From NCBI GenBank assembly GCA_015063385.1, contig SVUG01000002.1:62001-126000 (forward strand): a stretch of 64,000 nt of DNA. Reading direction: 5' to 3'. Below, piece after piece: positions 1 to 9,556 of the stretch. The stretch is from Oscillospiraceae bacterium (GTDB taxonomy: Bacteria > Bacillota > Clostridia > Oscillospirales > CAG-272). Under the pieces are notes generated by a model, which was not told the DNA's origin, did not search any database, and was given only the letters and a program-made list of their open reading frames with translations. Each line of letters begins with the position of its first letter. Within the stretch, counting starts at the first letter, position 1. The position numbers and the translations under genes are program-made.

Positions 1-1
1 G

Positions 2-1810
2 TTCTCGGGCAAGGAGCTAATCAGGGGCGAGCCCGACGCATCCTCCTTCCCCTCGGGCGGTCTTCGCGCCACCTTTGAGGCTCGCGGATACACAGCCTGG
101 GACCCTGCCTCTTACGCCTTTATCAAGGACGGCTCGCTCTACATTCCCACGGCATTCTGCTCGTTTGGCGGCGAGGCTCTGGACACCAAGACTCCCCTGC
201 TTCGCTCTATGGACGCCATAAGTGCGGAGGGACTGCGTATTCTGCGCCTGTTCGGTGACTCGGAGACGAAAAGAGTCGTTTCCAACGTGGGCGCGGAGCA
301 GGAGTATTTCCTCATCGACTCCGAGGACTTTAAGAAAAGGCGCGACCTCTATTTCTGCGGCAGGACGCTTTTCGGTGCGCCTGCGGTCAAGGGACAGGAG
401 CTTGACGACCATTATTTCGGTATTCTTCCCACGCGCGTGAGCGCGTTTATGAAGGAGCTCGACCTGGAGCTGTGGAAGCTCGGCATCGCGTCAAAGACCA
501 AGCACAACGAGGCTGCCCCCGCGCAGCACGAGCTGGCTCCCATCTTCACAAGCACCAATATTGCAGTTGACCAGAATCTTCTGACTATGGAATATATGCG
601 CAAGCTCGCGCCAAAATTCGGTATGGAGTGTCTGCTTGCGGAAAAGCCCTTTGAGGGCATCAACGGCTCGGGTAAGCACAACAACTGGTCTATCTCGACC
701 GATTCGGGCAGAAATCTTTTGAAGCCCGGCAAGCACCCTGCCGAGAACAAGCAATTTCTCTTAATTCTCGCCGCCGTCATTCGCGCGGTGGACGAGTATC
801 AGGACCTGCTCCGCATCTCTGCGGCAACGGCAGGCAACGACTGCCGCCTTGGCGGTCACGAGGCACCTCCCGCGATAATCTCGATATTTCTCGGTGAGGA
901 GCTTGAGACGCTCGTTAATTCGATAGTCGACGGCTCTGCCTACTCTGACGCCGAGCGCAAGTATATGTCGCTCGGAATTCCCTCTCTGCCCACTATCCGC
1001 AAGGATACGACCGACCGCAACCGCACCTCGCCCTTTGCCTTTACGGGCAACAAGTTCGAGTTCCGAATGGTCGGCTCGTCGCAGAATATTGCGCTTGCGA
1101 ACATCGTTATAAACACTGCCGTTGCCGAGTCGCTCTCCATTTTTGCAGACGCGCTTGAGGAGACTCTCGACTTTGACGGCACGCTCGACGCGCTTATTGC
1201 CGACACCCTGCGCCGTCACGGCAGAATTCTCTTCTCGGGCAACTCCTACTCGCAGGAATGGGAGGCCGAGGCTGCACGCAGAGGTCTCTCAAACTTCAAG
1301 ACCGCACCAGAGGCGTACGCCCACTTCACCGACGAGAAGAATATTGCCCTCTTTGGCAAATTCGGCGTTATGAGCGAGACCGAAATGCGCTCGCGCCGTG
1401 AGATTTTCTTCGAGAGCTACCGCAAGATTAAGAACATTGAGGCAAGGGTTATGCTGGAAATGACCGTCAGGGATATTATCCCCGCGGTGTCGAAATATAT
1501 CGGCAGCCTCACCGACAGTATAAATTCGCGCCTCACATTCTCAAAGACCGCAAATATCAGCGCCGAGCGCGATATTATCGAGAAGCTCTCGAATCTTCTC
1601 TCTGCGACCTACGAGGCGTACAACGCGCTTGAGCTGTCGGAAAAGGTCGCTATCTCCAAGACCGACTGCGAGGAGGCGGCGTTCTACTACAAGTCGAGCG
1701 TTATTCCGAGAATGGACGCGCTTCGTAAGTGCGTGGACGCTATGGAGGTCCTCACCGCGCGCGAGTATTGGCCGATTCCGACCTATGGAGATATAACGTT
1801 CAGAGTTTAA
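2..1810 (+). CDS. glnN: Type III glutamine synthetase, 5' end truncated by window start
   Basis: Frame open from base 2 ([35 protein letters not shown]...); GSIII-like motifs [38 protein letters not shown]. Confidence 0.95.
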   Translation, partial: FSGKELIRGEPDASSFPSGGLRATFEARGYTAWDPASYAFIKDGSLYIPTAFCSFGGEALDTKTPLLRSMDAISAEGLRILRLFGDSETKRVVSNVGAEQEYFLIDSEDFKKRRDLYFCGRTLFGAPAVKGQELDDHYFGILPTRVSAFMKELDLELWKLGIASKTKHNEAAPAQHELAPIFTSTNIAVDQNLLTMEYMRKLAPKFGMECLLAEKPFEGINGSGKHNNWSISTDSGRNLLKPGKHPAENKQFLLILAAVIRAVDEYQDLLRISAATAGNDCRLGGHEAPPAIISIFLGEELETLVNSIVDGSAYSDAERKYMSLGIPSLPTIRKDTTDRNRTSPFAFTGNKFEFRMVGSSQNIALANIVINTAVAESLSIFADALEETLDFDGTLDALIADTLRRHGRILFSGNSYSQEWEAEAARRGLSNFKTAPEAYAHFTDEKNIALFGKFGVMSETEMRSRREIFFESYRKIKNIEARVMLEMTVRDIIPAVSKYIGSLTDSINSRLTFSKTANISAERDIIEKLSNLLSATYEAYNALELSEKVAISKTDCEEAAFYYKSSVIPRMDALRKCVDAMEVLTAREYWPIPTYGDITFRV

Positions 1811-1826
1811 ATATTTGAATAAAACA

Positions 1827-1862
1827 CCCCGACAGGCGTCAAGTTCTGTCGGGGATATTTTT
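1827..1862 (+). terminator. Rho-independent terminator after glutamine synthetase
   Basis: CCCCGACAG...CTGTCGGGG stem followed by a T-rich tract. Confidence 0.7.
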
Positions 1863-2123
1863 TGTAGCCTCGGTAAGATATGCGGTAGCGAATTTCACAC
1901 CGCTTGAAAAGGCTTCGCGCGCGCAGACCTCTCTAAGCTCCATGGAAAGCTCGATATATCTTTTTAAAACCATATCGCCCTCGCCACCAAGAAGCACGCG
2001 CAGTCTGTCCTCCATTATCTCGATTTCTTTTACCAATTTGGCGTCTGACTTATCCTCTACCGCGCCAATCATCTGCATAGTGTCCCAAATTTTTGAAAGT
2101 ATAGAATCGTCCTTCTTGGTCAT
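1839..2123 (-). CDS. Small hypothetical protein, DUF6809-like
   Basis: MTKKDDSILSKIWDTM...; shares the C-terminal F..G.KFAT.YL pattern with the 46341-46652 protein. Confidence 0.6.
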   Translation of the reverse strand: MTKKDDSILSKIWDTMQMIGAVEDKSDAKLVKEIEIMEDRLRVLLGGEGDMVLKRYIELSMELREVCAREAFSSGVKFATAYLTEATKNIPDRT

Positions 2124-2179
2124 ACTATATCTCCTAATGTTTTTTACTTTTATTATACAACTGATTAATTGTAAAGTCA

Positions 2180-2199
2180 ATACAATTTATAAATTGTAT
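2180..2199. promoter_or_regulatory. Perfect 20-bp palindrome, putative operator between divergent genes
   Basis: ATACAATTTATAAATTGTAT between the DUF6809-like gene and the XRE regulator. Confidence 0.5.
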
Positions 2200-2232
2200 G
2201 TTAAAATTGTCAAAAAAGAAATCGGAGACAAT

Positions 2233-2451
2233 ATGTATTACTATAAAAGAGTGAGAGATTTGCGTGAGGACAACGACAAAAGCCAATCTCAAATTGCCAA
2301 ATATTTAAATATGAAGCAACAGCAGTATGCAAGATATGAAAACGGTATTCAAGAAATACCGTTGCATCACATGGTGGCTTTGGCAAGATATTATAACGTT
2401 TCTCTGGATTATCTTGCAGGACTTATTGACGAGCCAAAATCATTGAATTAA
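2233..2451 (+). CDS. XRE-family helix-turn-helix regulator
   Basis: MYYYKRVRDLREDNDKSQSQIAKYLNMKQQQYARYENGIQEIPLHHMVALARYYNVSLDYLAGL; internal start of ORF 1942..2451. Confidence 0.9.
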   Translation: MYYYKRVRDLREDNDKSQSQIAKYLNMKQQQYARYENGIQEIPLHHMVALARYYNVSLDYLAGLIDEPKSLN

Positions 2452-2452
2452 A

Positions 2453-2480
2453 AAAGAGTCGGAAATTCCGACTCTTTTTG
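2453..2480. terminator. Bidirectional terminator
   Basis: AAAAAAGAGTCGGAAATTCCGACTCTTTTTG between convergent genes. Confidence 0.8.
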
Positions 2481-2483
2481 CTT

Positions 2484-3647
2484 TTATTCAATTACACGAA
2501 CCTTAATAACACCCTCAATCGCCTCAATCTTGGGAATAATATCGGCGGGGATTTTTACGCTCATTTCAACTATAGTGTAAGCGAAATCGCCCTTCGAGCC
2601 GTTGGAGAGGTTCTCGATGTTGATGCCTGCGCCCGAAACGATACCCGTAATAGAGGCAAGCATATTCGCCACGTTCTTGTGGCAGATGCAGATACGCGAT
2701 GCGCCCGTGTGAGGAATGGAAACCGCAGGGAAATTGACCGAGTTCTTGATATTACCTGTCTCAAGGAACTCGCAAAGCTGTCTTGCCGCCATAACCGCAC
2801 AGTTGTCCTCGCTCTCGGCGGTAGATGCGCCAAGGTGGGGGATGCTGACTGTATTTTTCATATTAACGGTATCAGGAGTGGGGAAATCTGTCACGTATGC
2901 AGCTACTTTTCCGCTTTCAAGTGCAGCTTTCATATCCTCGGAGTTAACGAGGTCGGCACGGGCAAGGTTGATAATTCTGACACCGTCCTTCATCTTAGCG
3001 ATGGTTTCCTTGTTTATCATTCCGCGCGTGGTGGGAGTCGAGGGAACGTGGAGAGTGATGTAATCGGAGGAGGCGTAAATCTCGTCGTAGCTCTGCGCGT
3101 GGACGACAGCGCTCGAAAGACTCCAAGCCGCGTTAACCGTAAGGTAGGGGTCGCAACCGATTACCTTCATGCCGAGGTTCTTCGCGGTGTTCGCAACCAG
3201 ACCGCCAATCGCACCGAGGCCGAGAACGCCAAGCGTCTTGCCAAGGATTTCGCAGCCTGCGAACTTGGATTTTTCCTTCTCAACCGTCTTTGCAATATTC
3301 TCGTCAGCGGCGTTTGCCTTAACCCACTCGATACCGCCCACGACGTCGCGCGAGGCGAGAATCAGGGCCGCAACGGCAAGCTCCTTAACACCGTTGGCGT
3401 TAGCACCGGGGGTGTTGAATACGACGATACCGCGCTCGGCACACTTGTCGGTAGGAATATTGTTGACGCCTGCGCCTGCTCTTGCAATAGCGAGAAGCTC
3501 ACTGTCAAACTCCATCTCGTGAAGGCTCGCAGAGCGCACCATAATGGCGTCAGCGCCCTCAAGAGAGTCGGAAACCTCGTACACCGCCTTGTCAAACACG
3601 TTAGTGCCGACGGCGGCTATTTTATTCATAAGCTTAATCTTTCTCAT
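2484..3647 (-). CDS. serA: D-3-phosphoglycerate dehydrogenase family protein
   Basis: GKTLGVLGLGAIGGLVANTAKNLGMKVIGCDPYL NAD-binding motif, C-terminal ACT-like region; adjacent to serC. Confidence 0.92.
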   Translation of the reverse strand: MRKIKLMNKIAAVGTNVFDKAVYEVSDSLEGADAIMVRSASLHEMEFDSELLAIARAGAGVNNIPTDKCAERGIVVFNTPGANANGVKELAVAALILASRDVVGGIEWVKANAADENIAKTVEKEKSKFAGCEILGKTLGVLGLGAIGGLVANTAKNLGMKVIGCDPYLTVNAAWSLSSAVVHAQSYDEIYASSDYITLHVPSTPTTRGMINKETIAKMKDGVRIINLARADLVNSEDMKAALESGKVAAYVTDFPTPDTVNMKNTVSIPHLGASTAESEDNCAVMAARQLCEFLETGNIKNSVNFPAVSIPHTGASRICICHKNVANMLASITGIVSGAGINIENLSNGSKGDFAYTIVEMSVKIPADIIPKIEAIEGVIKVRVIE

Positions 3648-3659
3648 AATCTTACCTTA

Positions 3660-4775
3660 TTATTTCTGAATCTTGGGATTGTCAATAGCAAACTGCTTCA
3701 TAAACTCTACGAGCTTTTCTACGCCCTCGTAAGGCATCGCGTTGTAGATGGACGCGCGCATACCGCCTACGCTTCTGTGTCCCTTGAGGTTCACAAGACC
3801 TGCGGCAGCAGCCTCCTTGGCAAACTTTTTGTCAAGCTCGCCGTCGCCCGTCACGAATACCACGTTCATCATGCTGCGGCATTTCTTGTCAACGGGTGCG
3901 GTGTAGTACGCCTGACCGGGACCGTCGAGGTAATCGTAAAGCAGGCTCGCCTTCTTCTCGTTGCGGCGCTTCATTTCATCAAGGCCGCCGATGGAAAGTA
4001 TCCACTCGAACACGAGCTTTGCCATATAAATGCACCAGCAGGGAGGAGTGTTATACATAGAGTCGTTCTCTGCCATGAGCTTGTAGTCAAGCATCGCAGG
4101 AGCGTCCTCACGCGCGCCGCCGATAAGGTCGTTGCGCACGATAACGATTGTGACGCCTGCGGGAGCGATATTCTTCTGCGCGCCTGCGTAGATAAGGCCG
4201 AACTTGGTCACGTCAACCGGCTCGGAGCAGATGCAGGAGGACATATCGGCAACAAGGGGAATGTTGCCCGTGTCGGGCACGTAGTGGAACTTCGTTCCGT
4301 ATATAGTATTATTGAAGCAAATGTGCACGTAGTCAGCGTCGGGACGGAAGTCTGCACGAGTAGTCTCGGGCACTGTGGAGAAGGTGGGCGATGCGCCTGC
4401 GCTCGACGCTGCAATAGCAATATCACCGTACTTCTTAGCCTCCATAGCCGCCTTCTTCGAGAACTGGCCTGACACGATGTAGTCGGCGCACTTGTGCTCG
4501 GAGAGGAGGTTGAGAGGAACTGCTGCAAACTGCGTCGATGCACCACCCTGAAGGAAAAGCACCTTGTAGTTTGCGGGAATGTTCATCAGCTTGCGAAGTG
4601 CGTCCTCCGCATCGTGAAGAATCTGCTCGAACTCAGGGGTACGGTGGCTCATCTCCATTACCGACATTCCTGACTCGCCATAACAGAGCATCTCTGCCTG
4701 AGCGCGCTCAAGAACCTCGAGAGGAAGCATGGAAGGACCTGCGGAAAAGTTATAAACTCTATCCATTTTGTTCAC
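3660..4775 (-). CDS. serC: Phosphoserine aminotransferase
   Basis: YNFSAGPSMLPLEVLE, FLQGGASTQFAAVPLNLL, YAGAQKNIAPAGVTIVIVR. Confidence 0.96.
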   Translation of the reverse strand: MNKMDRVYNFSAGPSMLPLEVLERAQAEMLCYGESGMSVMEMSHRTPEFEQILHDAEDALRKLMNIPANYKVLFLQGGASTQFAAVPLNLLSEHKCADYIVSGQFSKKAAMEAKKYGDIAIAASSAGASPTFSTVPETTRADFRPDADYVHICFNNTIYGTKFHYVPDTGNIPLVADMSSCICSEPVDVTKFGLIYAGAQKNIAPAGVTIVIVRNDLIGGAREDAPAMLDYKLMAENDSMYNTPPCWCIYMAKLVFEWILSIGGLDEMKRRNEKKASLLYDYLDGPGQAYYTAPVDKKCRSMMNVVFVTGDGELDKKFAKEAAAAGLVNLKGHRSVGGMRASIYNAMPYEGVEKLVEFMKQFAIDNPKIQK

Positions 4776-4963
4776 CGTATTATCTTCAAAAAAGATAACC
4801 CTTTCTAAAAAAAATAATAATACAAAAATTATACTACAACACTAAATAATTGTCAACAGTTTTTTTAAACCTTGCGCATTTTGACGATGTATATGAGAAA
4901 TAGTAATACCCTTTTCTCTGCCATAATAATTATATGTAGAAAAAACGGTATGTTGTGCGGGTT

Positions 4964-5024
4964 GGTTTGATGAGCGTACGGGTCAACCACCGACAGAAAA
5001 AGAAAAAGCACCACTTCTGTGGTG
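4964..5024. repeat. 61-bp direct repeat, copy 1
   Basis: GGTTTGATGAGCGTACGGGTCAACCACCGACAGAAAAAGAAAAAGCACCACTTCTGTGGTG, identical to 5320-5380. Confidence 0.9.
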
Positions 5025-5319
5025 TCGTTATCTAACTTTGTTTGGTGCATACCGCGAATGCGGTATATTGGCTGGCGAGCAGAAGGCACTCGCAATTAGT
5101 ACAAAAAGCGCAATCAAATCAAATAGTACCGCGAGCGCCAAACAAGTACGGGAATGCGAAGCCTTTTGTCCGGAGCACCCGTATGGGAATCCGCCTCGTC
5201 CTTCGAGGTTTCTCGCAGAGAAACGACGAGGCGGTGATTCGCCCCCATAGCGCACTCCTATTTGACTTGCAAATTAAGCATATCAAAAATATGCTTTTGC
5301 TTACTTTGCACGTGCGCTG

Positions 5320-5380
5320 GGTTTGATGAGCGTACGGGTCAACCACCGACAGAAAAAGAAAAAGCACCACTTCTGTGGTG
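5320..5380. repeat. 61-bp direct repeat, copy 2 (contains the terminator of tRNA-Glu)
   Basis: Identical to 4964-5024; directly 3' of the minus-strand tRNA. Confidence 0.9.
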
Positions 5381-5391
5381 CTTTCTGTCGG

Positions 5392-5466
5392 TGGTGACCC
5401 GTACGGGAATCGAACCCATGTTTCGGCCTTGAGAGGGCCACGTCTTAGCCGCTTGACCAACGGGCC
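5392..5466 (-). tRNA. tRNA-Glu (anticodon CTC), CCA encoded
   Basis: Reverse complement GGCCCGTTGGTCAAGCGGCTAAGACGTGGCCCTCTCAAGGCCGAAACATGGGTTCGATTCCCGTACGGGTCACCA folds as a cloverleaf; anticodon loop CTCTCAA. Confidence 0.93.
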
Positions 5467-5677
5467 ATTTTGTTGGTTGCCCGACTATTATACTACTTTT
5501 TTCTCGGTTTGTCAAGTGGTTTTGGAAAAGTTTTTTGTAAAAATGCACTTTTATTTGAAAGTGGCTGTTTTTTGCTGATTTTTGGTTGTTTTTTTATATT
5601 TTCCTGCCTTTTACTGTTGATTTTCAGCTCTGACAATGCTAAAATAATATAATAAAGTAAAATATTTTGGAGTTAAA

Positions 5678-6517
5678 ATGAACTACGTTAGCTTTAATCC
5701 GGTGGTGCGCTCGGTATCACTTTATGAAAAAAATATGCGCTCCGAGGAGTGCGTCGGCTACGACTGCAGGCTGATTTACATGATTTCAGGTGATATTGCA
5801 GCGACGGTCGGCGGCAAAAAGCTCGGACATATCGGTCCGGGAAGCCTGCTTTATATCCCTGCGGGAATGCCGTACAGGCTAAAGAGCAAATATATGCGCG
5901 CGGTGGTTGTCAGCTTCGACCCGACCGACGACTGTCCTCTGCCCGAGGAGAGAATTGCGCCCGTGCCTGTTGCCGATTACGATGAGGCTCTCGCGCACAA
6001 ATCGGGAATTATGCCACCGCTTGACGACTGTATTCTTCTCACCGAAATGGAATCCGAGCGAGAGGCGTTCATAAATATGAGCGAGATTTTCACCTCGGCA
6101 GAGGGACTCTACCGTGCACAGCTGTCGGCTATGGTTAAGCTCGTGATGCTTAGAGTAGTTGAGGTGTCCGACGAGTCGGCCCTGCCTGCCAGAATGGTTG
6201 AGTCGCTCGACTCCTATATCAGAGAAAACTGCTCGGACGAGATTTCCAATACCGAAATCGGCGCGATTTTCGGCTACCACCCCTTCTACGTCAGCCGTAT
6301 GCTTAAGGACAAAAAGGGCATGACTCTGCGTCAGTACATAATCGCCTACCGACTCAAGCGCGCAAAGCGGCTGCTAGAGCTGACGGACAAGAGCGCGCAG
6401 GAAATTGCCGAGGAGTGTGGCTTTACCGACGCGTCCTATTTTGCCAAGAGCTTCAAGAGTGCTTTTGGAGTCACTCCAAAGGATTACAGAAACGGTTTTA
6501 AGAACGATTTTATTTGA
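5678..6517 (+). CDS. AraC-family transcriptional regulator
   Basis: C-terminal double HTH: IGAIFGYHPFYVSRMLKDKKGMTLRQYIIAYRLKRAKRLL...IAEECGFTDASYFAKSFKSAFGVTPKDYR. Confidence 0.95.
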   Translation: MNYVSFNPVVRSVSLYEKNMRSEECVGYDCRLIYMISGDIAATVGGKKLGHIGPGSLLYIPAGMPYRLKSKYMRAVVVSFDPTDDCPLPEERIAPVPVADYDEALAHKSGIMPPLDDCILLTEMESEREAFINMSEIFTSAEGLYRAQLSAMVKLVMLRVVEVSDESALPARMVESLDSYIRENCSDEISNTEIGAIFGYHPFYVSRMLKDKKGMTLRQYIIAYRLKRAKRLLELTDKSAQEIAEECGFTDASYFAKSFKSAFGVTPKDYRNGFKNDFI

Positions 6518-6544
6518 TTTTGACAACTTTTGTTGTCATTTTAG

Positions 6545-7927
6545 GTGTTTTTTATGGGTTTTAAGAAAAACGAGGTCTTTGTTGCAGATATAATTGACAT
6601 CACAAATCTCGGCTTTGGCGTAGCCAAGCGCGAGGGCGAGGTGGTGTTCGTCAGCGGCACTGTGCCCGGCGACGTTGTGCGCGTTAAGATAATAAAAAGT
6701 GAAAAGAGCTATTCGATAGGTCGCGCCGAGGAGATTATAACTCCCTCGCCAATGCGAGTCGGGGACAGATGCGAGAATTCCGCCTGCCGAAGCTGCGCCT
6801 ACAAGTGCATCTCATACTCCGACGAGGCAAAAATCAAGGAGGAGTCGGTGCGACAGGTCTTCAAAAAGGCAGGGCTGTCCGAGGTGCGCGTGATGCCGCT
6901 GGTTAAGTCGCCCATCGAGCGCGGATACAGAAATAAGGCGCAGTACCCCGTGGCACGCGGCAAGGGCGGTGAGTATATCATCGGCTTCTTCGCCCCGAAG
7001 AGTCACCGCGTGACCGAGGCGGCAGACTGCCCTCTCGCACCTGATGTGTTTTCTGAAATTTTGGAGCTTTTGCGTGCGTTTTTTGCCGAAAAACAAATTT
7101 CGGTATACGACGAGGTAAGCGGTGAGGGGCTTCTGCGTCATATTTATTTGCGTCGGGGCGAGGTGTCGGGCGAAATTTTAATTACCTTAGTAATTAACGG
7201 CTGCGCACTTCCACATTCCGACGAGCTTACAGCTCGCATTTGCGAGCGCTTCCCCTCCGTAGTCGGCGTGCTGCTCAATATCAACGAGAAAAGCACGAAC
7301 GTCATTCTCGGAGAGAAATTTATCACCCTCTTTGGCAGGGATTATATATTCGACACGCTGGGCGGTGTGCGGCTGAAAATTACCGCACCGTCGTTCTATC
7401 AGGTCAACCACTCGGCCGCCGAGCTGCTTTATGCCAAGGCGAAGGAGCTGGCCTCTCCCACGAAGGACGACCTTCTCCTCGACCTCTACTGCGGTGCAGG
7501 CTCTATCGGTCTGTCTATGGCTGACGCGGCGGGAGAGGTTATCGGAATTGAGATAGTCGAGAGCGCGGTCGAGTGTGCTCGCTTCAATGCTGAGGCAAAC
7601 GGCATAGCAAACGCATCTTTCTACGCAGGCGATGCAAGCGAGGCGGCAAGACTGCTCGCTCCTGCCGAAGCCGAGCGCGGTGGAAAAATTCTGCCCGATA
7701 TAGTTATCCTCGACCCACCGAGAGCAGGCACGACAAAGGAGCTTATCGAGCATATCGCCACCCTCGCACCGAAAAAGGTGGTCTATATCTCCTGCAACCC
7801 GCAAACGCTGGCAAGGGATATGGTTGTTTTCAAAGAATTCGGCTACGTAGGCAATGAGGTCACGCCGTTTGATTTGTTCCCAATGACAGGGCACGTCGAA
7901 AGTGTCGTTTGTCTGACAAGAAAATGA
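6545..7927 (+). CDS. rlmD: 23S rRNA (uracil-C5)-methyltransferase, RlmD/RumA family
   Basis: LLLDLYCGAGSIGLSMA, ILDPPRAGT, VVYISCNPQTLARD, C-terminal GHVESVVCLTRK. Confidence 0.95.
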   Translation: MFFMGFKKNEVFVADIIDITNLGFGVAKREGEVVFVSGTVPGDVVRVKIIKSEKSYSIGRAEEIITPSPMRVGDRCENSACRSCAYKCISYSDEAKIKEESVRQVFKKAGLSEVRVMPLVKSPIERGYRNKAQYPVARGKGGEYIIGFFAPKSHRVTEAADCPLAPDVFSEILELLRAFFAEKQISVYDEVSGEGLLRHIYLRRGEVSGEILITLVINGCALPHSDELTARICERFPSVVGVLLNINEKSTNVILGEKFITLFGRDYIFDTLGGVRLKITAPSFYQVNHSAAELLYAKAKELASPTKDDLLLDLYCGAGSIGLSMADAAGEVIGIEIVESAVECARFNAEANGIANASFYAGDASEAARLLAPAEAERGGKILPDIVILDPPRAGTTKELIEHIATLAPKKVVYISCNPQTLARDMVVFKEFGYVGNEVTPFDLFPMTGHVESVVCLTRK

Positions 7928-8030
7928 GTGAAAATCGGCTTAAAATATGCAAAAATCAAGCCGTTTTAAACGATTTTGAGATAAAAATCCAAAAAATCGG
8001 TGTTCAAAAACAAAAATGCCCCAATTTTGC
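7892..8030 (+). repeat. rlmD 3'-end repeat R1 (native rlmD tail plus downstream)
   Basis: Homologous to 8564-8751 and 9311-9500. Confidence 0.85.
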
Positions 8031-8113
8031 CTTGGGACAAATGATAGTTTTGAGCGAAACTCAAAACTATCATTTACAGCTGTTTGGTATAACATGTCGA
8101 AAGGAGTTGAAAT

Positions 8114-8497
8114 ATGAAAAAGAGAATATCCGAACTCGAAAAATATTATTCAGGGTTTCCCGAATGGTATTGGATATATGGTCTGCATGATGCGGAAATT
8201 TTGTCCTTTTCAGAAATGCAGTTACCTCCCGATTGGAAAAGTAAAACTCCGCGATATAACTGCTTGGAAATTCAATTAAATTCTGTCGGTGCAATGACAA
8301 AAATCAAAAAAATTGTGTTTTATAATTATTCCTTGAAAAGCGATTTTGATATAAGCACATTGAAAAAGCCTTGGTGGATGGGAGATAAGTTAACCCTTTT
8401 GCCAGATAACCGCTTTTTACTCGAAGTGGAAATAGAGGATGCAAAAGGCGAAAGATATGTTTTCTCCATAACTTTCGAAGATGTATCCGTGAAATAA
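8114..8497 (+). CDS. Hypothetical protein (AT-rich orphan, 127 aa)
   Basis: Intact ORF MKKRISELEKYYSGFPEWYWIYGLHDAEILSF... with upstream AAAGGAG. Confidence 0.65.
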   Translation: MKKRISELEKYYSGFPEWYWIYGLHDAEILSFSEMQLPPDWKSKTPRYNCLEIQLNSVGAMTKIKKIVFYNYSLKSDFDISTLKKPWWMGDKLTLLPDNRFLLEVEIEDAKGERYVFSITFEDVSVK

Positions 8498-8563
8498 AAA
8501 TATACCTTTTGTCGTTACAACCCCCGTTTTTGCCCGATTTTTATACCTTTTGGAGTCTTGACC

Positions 8564-8751
8564 CACGTTGAGAATGTGGTTTGTCTGACGAGGAAATAAA
8601 CCCAAAACGGCTTAAAACAGGTAAAAATGAGCCTTTTTGAGTGGTTTTGAGAGAAATTCAAAAAATCGGTGTTCAAAATCAAAAAATGCCCCAATTTTGA
8701 AAAATGTATTTTTGAAATAGAAAGCAAATTAAATAGCAAATGATTTTGACC
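8564..8751 (+). repeat. rlmD 3'-end repeat R2
   Basis: CACGTTGAGAATGTGGTTTGTCTGACGAGGAAATAA still encodes HVENVVCLTRK*; followed by the same downstream sequence as R3. Confidence 0.85.
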
Positions 8752-8801
8752 TTGTAAATGAGCTTAAAAGTGTACTTTATCTTAAAAAAGAGGATAATTA
8801 T

Positions 8802-9284
8802 ATGAGAAATAAGAAGCGAAAAATTAAAGATGGCAGATGGTTCAGAGAATTTGACTTCACTTTTAATACAAGAGTTTTTTTCACCATAAAAACAGATAAT
8901 TTCATAATTCGTTTCACGGGCGGAAGCTTGATTATATCCGATAAAAACGATAGAGAGCTTGCAAGGCTCGGCGGATACAATTATTTATATACGGGTGACG
9001 TTACGCCTGACGAAAAGGAACTGTTTGCTTTGGAAAACGGAAAACATTTTTACGTTATATCTTTAGAGGATTTTACGCAAAAGCGCAAAATCACTCTTCC
9101 CCGCTCTTACGAGGCAATCGACGTTTACGGAAGCTATTCGGACGACGGCAAATTTTTATACGTACCGATTTGCAAATGGTTAGATAATGGTTATAAATAC
9201 TGCTTATGTGAATACGAAACAGACACATACTCATTATTGACTATGAAAGAAATTAAAGAATCCAAAGTGCCTGCTTGGCCGTAA
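8802..9284 (+). CDS. Hypothetical protein (160 aa, beta-rich)
   Basis: Intact ORF MRNKKRKIKDGRWFREFDFTFNTRVFF... between repeats R2 and R3. Confidence 0.65.
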   Translation: MRNKKRKIKDGRWFREFDFTFNTRVFFTIKTDNFIIRFTGGSLIISDKNDRELARLGGYNYLYTGDVTPDEKELFALENGKHFYVISLEDFTQKRKITLPRSYEAIDVYGSYSDDGKFLYVPICKWLDNGYKYCLCEYETDTYSLLTMKEIKESKVPAWP

Positions 9285-9310
9285 ATAAATATACCTATTG
9301 TCGTTCCACC

Positions 9311-9500
9311 CACGTCGAGAGTGTCGTTTGTCTGTCACGAAAACAAGCCAAAAACGGCTTAAAACAGGTAAAAATGAGCCTTTTTGAGTGGTTTTGAGAG
9401 AAAAATTCAAAAAAACGGTGTTCAAAATTAAAAAATGCCCCAATTTTGAAAAATGTATTTTTGAAATAGAAAGAAAATTAAATAGCAAATGATTTTGACC
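9311..9500 (+). repeat. rlmD 3'-end repeat R3 (coding tail degenerate)
   Basis: CACGTCGAGAGTGTCGTTTGTCTGTCACGAAAACAA (HVESVVCLSRKQ, stop lost); rest nearly identical to R2. Confidence 0.85.
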
Positions 9501-9556
9501 TGAAATATACCTTTCGCCCACGCTTAGAGGTGGACACTTAATCGGAGGAAATACTT

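Noticed and set aside
2478-4472. 664-aa plus-strand ORF opposite serA/serC
   Set aside because: Antisense shadow ORF: both minus-strand genes encode clearly conserved enzymes, and the plus-strand product shows no recognisable domain and a composition typical of reverse-strand translation.
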